From Dugong dugon (taxonomy: Eukaryota > Chordata > Mammalia > Sirenia > Dugongidae), in contig CM057461.1 of assembly GCA_030035585.1 (NCBI GenBank), positions 168,465,624 to 168,529,623 of the forward strand: a DNA stretch of 64,000 nucleotides. Direction: 5' to 3'. Under the pieces are notes generated by a model, which worked only from the letters and a program-made list of their open reading frames with translations, did no database searches and was not told the origin of the DNA. Below are positions 56,725-64,000 of this stretch, in pieces; the first letter of the stretch is position 1, and the number at the start of each line of letters is the position of its first letter. A program made the translations under genes and the position numbers.

Positions 56725-56850
56725 TAAAAGACCTGGTTTAAGCCTTAGCTCTTCCAGCTATTATTAGCTTCAAGGTTTGTATCAGTCTCTTAACGATTTG
56801 GGCCTCTGTTACTCTCCCTCTAAAATGGAGATAATAAAGCCTACATCGTA
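56725..56850 (+). mobile_element. MIR SINE fragment
   Basis: AGACCTGGTTTAAGCC, TTGGGCCTCTGTTACTC and AAAATGGAGATAATAAAGCC. Confidence 0.65.
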
Positions 56851-57334
56851 GGGAGAGTTGTACCTGTCCAAGCAGTTGCTGGATGTGGATGGTGGGACAC
56901 CATATCTGGGCAGAGCTTCTGTCTCCAAGGCAGGCAGCAAGGGTGTTTGAGGGCTGGCTTTTCTAGCAAACCTGTGGTGGGCAGCTTGACCCTTTTCCCC
57001 ATGAGACAGGCTCTTGTCTCCTTCCTTGCCCTTTCCGACAGGAGCCACCATCAGGTGGGAGAGGATGGAGATTACTCCTTCACAGGGAGCACCATTGCAT
57101 CACCTGCCCCAACTCCCTTCTCACCAGCTAGGTGCAGGCTCTGTTCCTCCCTCCTTCCACCTCCTAACCAGAGTGTTGTTGCCAGAGGCTTCGGCAGCAC
57201 CTTGGAGAAACTCACCTTGGTCCCATGGGGCTGGGGGGAGGGGACTGAGGTTTGATCAGACCTTTTTCCTTCACTACTGTTCCAGGCACCTAGCCAGGCC
57301 CAGAGGGAGATTTAAAGATTAAAGGCTATGTTAT

Positions 57335-57950
57335 TGTTAGCTGCCTTTGAGTTGGTCTGACTCATGGCAACTCTATGTATAACAGAAGGAAATGTTGCCT
57401 GGTCCTGCATCATCTTCACTATTGTTTGCATGTTTGAGTCTAGTTGGACAATAATCTGTTCTCATCCATATGGTTTTCATTGACTAGTTTTGGGGATTAG
57501 ATTGCAGGCCTTTCTTCCTAGTCTGTCTTAGTCTGGAGGTTTCACTGAAACCTGTCCACCATGAGTGACCCTGCTAGTATTTGAAATACCACTGGCATAG
57601 CTTCCAGCATCATAGCAATGCTCAAGCCACAACAGTATGACAAACTAACAGATGGATGGTGGCAAGGGCTATACCCATTGCTGTTGAGTCCATTCCAACT
57701 CATAGTGATCCTATAGCACAGAGTAGAACTGCCCAATAGGGTTTCTTTATGGAAGCAGACTGCCCCATCTTTCTCCCATGGAGTAGGCTGGTGGGTTTAA
57801 ACTGCCGATCTTTTGGCTAGCAGCTGAGCTCTTAACCACTGTGCCACCAGGGCCCCTGCAAAGGCTATAGGACTCCATTATTTGAGGTGGCGGAAAGTGT
57901 CCCAGTGCCTGTGAGATAGACCACCTGGTGCTACTACTCTGCAATCCAAG
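57335..57950 (-). mobile_element. RTE/SINE composite, interrupted by an AfroSINE
   Basis: Positions 57335-57435 match the RTE 3' region beyond the short tail (GAAATGTTGCCTGGTCCTGC, GCATGTTTGAGTC). Positions 57460-57665 match the longer SINE variant at 18935 (CAGGCCTTTCTTCC, GTCTGTCTTAGTCTGGAGG, CTAACAGATGGATGGTGG). After the AfroSINE at 57674-57858, the body seems to continue with TTATTTGAGGTGGCGG. The right edge is uncertain. Confidence 0.65.
57674..57858 (-). mobile_element. AfroSINE with 11-bp TSD
   Basis: CCCATTGCTGTTGAGTCC, AACTCATAGTGATCC, TTTCTCCCATGGAGTAGG and CCACTGTGCCACCAGGGCC. The flanks CAAGGGCTATA (57663-57673) and CAAAGGCTATA (57859-57869) are a target duplication with one mismatch. 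Confidence 0.95.
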
Positions 57951-58017
57951 GATGAATGAGAAAGGAGGCAGCTCCTAGCAACCTCCAATCCCAAATCCAA
58001 GAACCAGGGAATGTTCT

Positions 58018-60161
58018 ACTAAATCTTTCCATTAATTCCAATGGTTTTCTTATGGAATCTTTGGGGTTTTCTATGTATGAGACCATATTACCTGCAAATA
58101 GGGATAGTTTTACTTCTTCCTTTCCAATTTGGGTGCCCTTTATTTCTTTTTCTTGCCTTATTGCTCTAGCTAGGACTTCCAGCACAATATTAAATAAGAG
58201 TGATGATAAAGGGCATCCTTGTCTTGTTCCCATTCTCAGGGGGAATGCTTTCAACCTATGGTTGTTGGTTTTCTATAGATGCCCTTTGTTATACTGAGGA
58301 GTTTCCCTTCTATTCCTATATTACTGAGAGTTTTTATCAGGAACAGGTGTTGGACTTTATCAAATGTCTTTTCTGCATCAGTTGAGACAATCATGTGGTT
58401 CTTTTCTTTTGTTCTGTTTATGTGGTGGATTACACTGATTGATTTCTAATGTTGAAACAAACTTGCATACCTGGTATGAATCCTACATGGTCGTGGTGTA
58501 TTATTTTTCTGATATTTTGCTGAATTCTATTGGCTAGAATTTTGTTGAGAATTTTTGCATGTATATTCATGAGAGATATTGCTCTGTAATTTTCTTTTTT
58601 TTTGTGATGTCTTTGCCTGGCTTTAGTATCAGGGTTCTGCTGGTCTCATAGAATAAACTCAGGAGTATTCCTTCCTTTTCTATGCTCTAAAATAGTTTGA
58701 GTAGTACTGGTGTGAATGAATTCTCTGAATGTTTGGTAAAATTCTCAAGCGAAGCCCCTGGGCCAGGGCTTTTTTTGTTGTTGGGAGTTTTTTTTTTATA
58801 ATCTCTTCGATCGCTTCTGTTGTTACAGATCTGTTCAGATGTTCTATCTCAGTTTGTGTTAGTTTAGGTAGGTAGTGTGTTTCTAGAAATTTGTCCATTT
58901 CCTCTGGGTTCTCGTATTTGTTGGAGTACAAGTTTTCATAGTATCCTGTTATGATCCCTTTAATTTCAGTTGGGTCTGTTATAATGGCCCCCATCTCATT
59001 TCTTATTTGGGATATTTGCTTCCTCTCCTGTTTTTCTTTTGTCACTTTGGCCAATGGTTTGTTGATTTTGTTGATCTTTTCTAAGAACTAACTTCTGGTC
59101 TTGTTGATTCTTTCTGTTGTTTTTCTGTCCTCTAGTCTTTATTATTTCCATTCTTTTGGTGGCTGTGGGCTTCTTTTGCTGTTCTCTTTCTATTCATTCA
59201 AGTTGAAGGGCTAATGTTTTGATTTGGGCCCAACCTTCTTTTTTGATGTGTGCATTTATTGCTATAAACTGACCTCTGAGCACCACGTTTGCCATGTCCC
59301 AAAGCTTTTGGTATGATGTGTTTTCCTTCTCATTTAATTCTAGGAAATTTTTTATTCCCTCTTTGATTTCTTCCACTACCCAGTTGTTTTTAAGTAAAGT
59401 GTTATTCAGTTTCCATGCATCTGATTATTTTCCTTTCTCTTCCTGTTATTGATTTAGACTTTTATAGCATTGTGATCAGAAAGAATGCTATATATTATTT
59501 TGATGCTTTGAATTTCATTGAGGGTTGCCTTGTGGCCTGAAATGTGGTCTATACTGGAGAATGTTCTATGTACATTGGAAATGAATATATACATTGTTGC
59601 TGTTGAGTGGAGTGTTCTATATATGTCTATGAGGTCAAGTTGGTTAATTTTGGCCTTTAGATCTTCTGTGTCTTTGTTGAGTTTCCTTCTAGATGTTCTG
59701 TCCTTTACTGAGAGTGATGTGTTGAAGTCTCTTACTATTAATGTGGAACTGTCAATTTCTCTTTTCAGTGTTGTTTGAGTTTATTTTATGTATTTTAGAG
59801 CCCTGTCATTGGGTGCGTAGATATTTTTTAAGGTTATTTCTTCTTGGTGGATTGTGCCTTTAATCATTATATAATGTCCTTCCTTGTCTTTTATGGTTTA
59901 TTTTGCCTTAAAGTCTATTCTATCTGAGATTAGTATTGCCACTCCTGCCCTTTTATGGTTACTTTTCGCTTGATTAATTTTTTTCCACCCTTTGGTTTTT
60001 AATAAATTTATGTCTTTGTGTCTAAGGTGTATCTTTTATAGACAGCACATTGATGGGTCATGCTTTTTAATCCATTCTGCTGCTCTCTGTCTCTTTACAG
60101 GTGCATTTAAGCCATTTACATTCAGTGTGATTATCAATAGGAATGAGTTTATTGCTGTCAT
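58018..60161 (-). pseudogene. L1 ORF2 N-terminal and RT part, truncated
   Basis: The ATG complementary to 60159-60161 starts an endonuclease-type N-terminus that is diverged and frame-broken. Matches continue through 59376-59194 and 59054-58680 (QISQIRNEMGAIITDPTEIK, YYENLYSNKYENPEEMDKFL) to the RT segment at 58254-58018 ([20 protein letters not shown]). The catalytic FADD box is changed to FAGN ([17 protein letters not shown]). The element ends there. Frameshifts and truncation make it inactive. Confidence 0.88.
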
Positions 60162-60584
60162 AATTGTTGTGCTTTATTTTGTGGTGCTAACGTTTTCTTT
60201 GTTCCTCTTTCCTATGCTGAGTTACTTTTGTTTGTGGATTTTCTTTTCTTTTTGTTCATTATTATAGATTTTGTGTTTACTGAGACTTTATATTTTTCTT
60301 CTTTTTCATTCTGATGAGTAGGTTTGTTAACTTTCTTTGTGGTTACCTTGAAGCTTACCCTTATCTTCCTAACTTTGAACTAGTCTTTTATTACTTGATA
60401 TCACCTTGACTTCCTCTCCATTTGAATGTTCTAAACCTATACCATTTATTCCTCCTTTATTGTTTTGACGTTGTCATCATTTACAGATTGATGTCTCTGT
60501 TACCCTGTTTTAAGTCTTTTAGCTTTGTTTTATCTTTGAGAGTTCTTTACCTATGTTGATATCTGGCTGATGCTATCCTGTGTC

Positions 60585-61707
60585 CTAGACTCCAGTTGTT
60601 GTCGATTCTCTATCTGAAGGACTCCCTTTGATATTTCTTGTATGTAAGTTTGGTTTTGTTTTTACAAATTTCCTTAATTTCTGTTTATATGGAAATGTCC
60701 TAATTTTACCATCATATTTGAGTGTTTTGTAGGTTATATTATTCTTGGTAAGCAGGTTTTTTTTTTTTCCTTTCAAGGCATTAAATATGTCATCCCATTG
60801 CCTTCTTGCCTTCATATCTTCTGCTGAGTAATCAGAGCTTAATCTTATTGTTTCCCCTTTGTAAGTGACTTTTTATTTTTCTCAACCTGCTCTCAGGATT
60901 CTTTCTTTGACTTTGGTTTTGGTAAATGTGATTATGATATGACTTGGTGACTTTCTTTTGGGGTCTATCCTATATGAGGTTTGTCGAGCATCTTGGATGG
61001 TGAGCTTTTCATCTTTCATGATATTTGGGGAGTTTTCTGCCAGCAAATCTTCAACAATCTTCTTTGTGTTTTCCATTTTCTCTCCGTTTTCTGAAACTGC
61101 GATCCCATGCAAATTTTCGCTCTTGATTGTATCCCATATGATTCTTAGGTTTTCTTCATTCTTTTCTCTGATTTTTCCTCAAACAAAGTGACATCCATGA
61201 TTTTGTGTTCAATCTCACTGATTCTTCCATTGTTTTGAATTTTCTCCTAAAACCTTCTGTTCAGTTGTTCATTTCTGAAATTTTGTTGTTTATCTTTTGG
61301 ATTTCTAGTTTTTGTTTTCATATGATTTCTAATTGTTTATTTATTTTGACATTTTGTTCTCGTATTATTTTCCTGAATTATTCTATTGCTTTGTCTGTGT
61401 TTTCCTTGATTTTGGCTATGTTTTTGTTGGTTTTGTCTGTGTTTTCCATGATTTTGCCTATTTTTTCCTTGGTTTTGTCTATGTTTTCCTTGATCGCTTT
61501 CCTAATCTCTTAGAGAGCCCTAAGTATTAGTCTTCTGCATTCCATATCGTGTAGTTCCACTGCCTTTTCTTCTACCAGAAGGTCATCTGATTCTTTATTT
61601 TGGTCACTTACTGGAGCTGTCTTGTCCTGCTTTTTTATATGTTTTGATATTTTCTGCTGTCTCTGAGATATTAAGGTATTATTTTCTTTATTGATTGTTT
61701 GTTTCAT
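60585..61707 (-). pseudogene. L1 ORF1, broken, with coiled-coil duplication
   Basis: Segments in order: N-terminal Lys/Gln-rich 61707-61510; a coiled-coil stretch; the RNA-recognition-type part at 61112-60882 (TSYRIDPKRKSPSHIIITF, KVKERILRAG); and the C-terminal domain at 60815-60585 (RRQWDDIFNALKGK, GKIRTFPYKQKLRKFV). These are the ORF1p domains in the right order, which form trimers that coat L1 RNA. Several frame breaks separate them. Within the coiled coil is a 42-bp tandem repeat (61388-61501). Confidence 0.88.
61388..61501 (-). repeat. 42-bp tandem repeat in L1 ORF1 coiled coil
   Basis: Units at 61388-61429, 61430-61471 and a partial 61472-61501 share GTTTTGTCTGTGTTTTCC. 42 bp equals 14 residues, or two heptads (minus-strand KENIDKTKEKIGKI-like). 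Confidence 0.85.
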
Positions 61708-62671
61708 CTTGCTTCTTTGTTTTGTTTTGATATGTTAGGGTAGGCAGGCCAGGTGTTCTTTGATGTTTGCTTGTCTATGGGCACGATAGCTCTCACCACC
61801 TTGTCCAGGTGTGCAGGGCAGCAGGAGGAAGGGTGAGCCTGCTTCACTTGACGCTGGCTTGGCAAGGTGGCTGAGGGCAGACTGGGTGGACGCTGTTGGC
61901 CTCCTGATGGTGGTCCAGTGCTGTGGGAGCGTTCATAGCCCCTTGCCAGATAGGCAGGGGTGTCAGACAGGGAGTGGTACAGGCTCACTTCCCTCCATTC
62001 AGCAGCTGATCGAGTGGCAGGAGGGATGGAGCAGTATGGGCCTGGTGCAGCATTGGGCCTGAGCCAGGAACACTCTAGCCACAGCAGCACAGTGAGCGCC
62101 AGTGGGAAGGGGGGTGGTGTACAGGGCTAGTTGAGAGAGGAACAAAGAAAAGGAAAGAGATAAGAAGAAAAGAGAAAAGAAAAGAAATAAAATGATGCGG
62201 TAGGAACCATCAGGTGGGGGTGGGATGGGCCCATGGTGGCAGTGGTCCAGTGCCTCTTTAGCCAAGGCAGAACAACATGGCCCAGCAGGAATGGGTAGAG
62301 GTGGGCTATGGGGCAGGGAAGGTGAAGGGGTGGGAAAACATGTTTCTCTGTTTACCGGGTGCTCTGTCTCCTGTTGGGAGGTCCGTGAAGTTGCCTTCCT
62401 GTACTTCCTGTGTGGAGTTGTTGCTGGCTGTGCTTCAAGATGACGAAGCTGTGCCATGTTAGTTGGCAGGGGACCTCCACTCCGTATCTCTCTTTGCTCT
62501 TTGTTTTTCTTTAGTTTCTTCTTCTATTTGGTGTTTGATCTTTCTTTACCCCTCCTTTGATGCTTAGGGTTCCGGGATTGATGTTTGTATCTGTTTTACT
62601 TAGCTTTTTGGGTCTTTCTTGCAGAGGGACAGCATGATGCATCTTTAGGGCACCATGTTGACTCCACTTCT
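61708..62671 (-). promoter_or_regulatory. L1 5'UTR (relic)
   Basis: About 1 kb of GC-richer sequence precedes ORF1, with a purine-rich run at 62140-62200 on the plus strand. Pro/Ser-rich ORFs (for example 61999-62457 minus) lie within it and are not genes. Confidence 0.65.
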
Positions 62672-62869
62672 GCTGCTTGGTTTCGGATATTTAACTTTCA
62701 AACACACTTACAGCTCTCATTATATGTGTATGAAAATAGGAGATTGCCTCTCCTACATACAGTAGGAGATTAATAACTATTTACTGACTTTTCGATTTTG
62801 AAGGGCAGACTATAAAATCCCTTGATTACAACAGCTATGGAAGAAGCCATTTAGTTTAGTTAAGTGTTT

Positions 62870-63005
62870 TGCAGCACTGGCTGAACATTAGAATCACTTG
62901 CGGAGCCTAAAAAAATTATCAGTGCCCAAATCCCACACCCAACTAGTGACATCAGAATCTATGGTGCTAGCTGTGGGTATTTTTAAAAAGCTCTTCTACT
63001 ATATT
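62870..63005. mobile_element. MER5A-like element
   Basis: GCAGCACTGGCTGAACATTAG, AATCACTTGCGGAGCC, AAATCCCACACCCAACTAG and CATCAGAATCTATGG. Confidence 0.82.
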
Positions 63006-63019
63006 AATGAGCATACAGG

Positions 63020-63175
63020 CTTGAGAATTCCTGGTGTAGTGGTTAAGAGCACAGTCTTTGGAATCAGACAGACCTGTTTCTATTACTTTCTAGCTACCTA
63101 GCAATGGGCAAGTTACTTGGGGCTTCCTTGCCTCTGTGTATTCATTTGTGGACCAATCAGTAGAGCAACACTTCC
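63020..63175 (+). mobile_element. MIR SINE
   Basis: TGGTGTAGTGGTTAAGAGC, CAGTCTTTGGAATCAGACAG, CTGTTTCTATTACTTTCTAGC and GGGCAAGTTACTTG. Confidence 0.88.
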
Positions 63176-63394
63176 CAACTTTTTCATGTCATGGCCCAGA
63201 GAAAAAATAAAAATATTTGCACAGCATCCTGGAGTAAACAAATGAGGGGAGGTGACCCTGTCAGGAGCTTCGATCATCCCAAGGACTGAGAGCATCAGTA
63301 TCTATGCACACATGCATATCTTCTGAGGCACGTTAGTTGGGAGATTTTGCAGAAAAGAGTGAGTGACGGAATTTTTGCCATGTCATCCTAGCAT

Positions 63395-63485
63395 AGAATA
63401 TTAGCTGAAAGGGACCTTAGAAAATGATCTATTTCAATCCCATCATTTCACAGGAGTAAACTGAGGCTGTAGACATGGGATGACT
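63395..63485. mobile_element. Ancient mammalian repeat, unassigned
   Basis: TAGAATATTAGCTGAAAGGG, ACCTTAGAAAATGATC, CAATCCCATCATTTCAC and AGTAAACTGAGGCTG resemble a common old mammalian repeat of uncertain family. Confidence 0.5.
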
Positions 63486-64000
63486 TACAGGAATGTGCTG
63501 GCTTGTTATCAGGGATTGACTTCGGTCAAAATAAAACACCACGCCAGAGGCTGCTTACCCTCACTTTGATCAGAGTGTAGCTGTGAAAGCACACTCCCAT
63601 CTCTTGTCAGGGCATCTTCCTTGCATCTCCTGGATGACATGTAGATTCATCAGCCCCATGCTCTCCCCACAGTCTAGGAGGCTGGCTGAGAGACAACCAT
63701 CTTGAAGTGTGGGTGCATTTGCAGAATGACAGCAAGCAAGTTTCTTTGCTCTTTTGCTTTTCCTCTTCAGTCTGGGAAATGGCAGTCAATGAGTGTGTTC
63801 AGAATTAAAGCCAGGAGTGTGGGAACAGAGTTATCATTGGAGAGCCACTAGAGACTGACAAGTCAACCACTCAGCATGTTAAGTCATTTGTCTAGCCAGA
63901 GGATTGTTTTTTCCCCTTTTGGTTTACTTCAGTGGTGGAATGGTTGGAGTTTAGGGGAACCTGTTGGGGTCCTGACACTTGAGCAGCTTCTGCACTGTTG

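Larger units (their letters stand above)
58018..62671 (-). mobile_element. LINE-1 with intact 5' end but missing 3' half
   Basis: The right end reads, on the minus strand, GCAGAAGTGGAGTCAACATG (an L1-type start). It passes through a 5'UTR, ORF1 (about 61707-60590) and ORF2 (ATG complementary to 60159-60161). It stops abruptly at about 58018 inside the reverse-transcriptase domain, after the [14 protein letters not shown] block. The rest of ORF2, the 3'UTR and the tail are absent. Its 5'UTR differs from that of the L1 at 4062-12887, so it is a different subfamily. Confidence 0.9.

Noticed and set aside
61999..62457. 152-codon Pro/Ser-rich minus ORF
   Set aside because: It lies in the L1 5'UTR and has no relation to known L1 ORFs.
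24450..64000. First exon of NRP2 or another downstream gene
   Set aside because: No CpG-rich promoter, signal-peptide exon or CUB-type coding sequence was found. The gene is expected beyond the window.
1..64000. CRISPR array, operon, phage or other prokaryote-type system
   Set aside because: No regularly spaced repeats with unique spacers and no compact co-directional ORFs. All features are those of a mammalian genome.

Overview
This is ordinary mammalian nuclear DNA, AT-rich and dense in retrotransposons. It contains one recognisable protein-coding exon. The repeats point to an afrotherian, most likely a paenungulate such as an elephant or sirenian. Many tRNA-derived SINEs carry the afrotherian body (GGAGCCCTGGTGGCGCAGTG type head, AGAAAGATGTGGCAGTCTGC type centre). 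They sit alongside RTE-clade LINEs whose 3' end the SINEs share, long-3'UTR L1s, and LTRs of an ERVL/MaLR-like type with 5-bp target duplications. The species call is inference from repeat types only.

Layout. Positions 1-19907 read as the last intron of PARD3B (plus strand). It holds a MER5-like element, an MLT1-like LTR, a MIR, an RTE copy split by a 480-bp hAT-like element, two AfroSINEs, and then a near full-length minus-strand L1 (4062-12887) bounded by a 13-bp target duplication. Two LTRs and an L1 tail are nested in that L1. The intron continues with two further AfroSINEs, a long repeat-poor stretch (16.7-18.9 kb), a longer SINE variant, an unassigned repeat and a 3 x 42 bp minisatellite that ends 55 bp before the splice acceptor. 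Positions 19908-20265 are the terminal coding exon of PARD3B. It encodes the last 118 residues, ending NPMTAAV, and is followed by about 4.2 kb of almost repeat-free 3'UTR with a distal AATAAA at 24420.

Positions 24450-64000 look like gene-free downstream sequence. From human gene order I would expect NRP2 beyond the right edge, but no NRP2 exon is visible here. This part holds AfroSINEs, MIRs, L2 and MER5 relics. It also has an ERVK-like solo LTR with 6-bp target duplications, three ERVL/MaLR-like LTRs with exact or one-mismatch 5-bp duplications, three RTE fragments, and a 1.4-kb L1 with a 14-bp target duplication. Further right are an ERVL-like LTR with a primer-site-like junction, two MLT1-like LTRs and a 4.6-kb minus-strand L1 that has lost its 3' half.

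I found no prokaryotic-type system, CRISPR array, rRNA or stand-alone tRNA, and no intact transposon gene. The most interesting signals are transposon archaeology: the hAT-in-RTE insertion, the RTE tails shared by SINEs, an RTE/SINE chimera, an ERVK-like LTR that kept a primer-site remnant, a heptad-length 42-bp duplication in an L1 ORF1, and the minisatellite beside the PARD3B splice site. All family names come from recognition of sequence features and were not checked against a repeat library.
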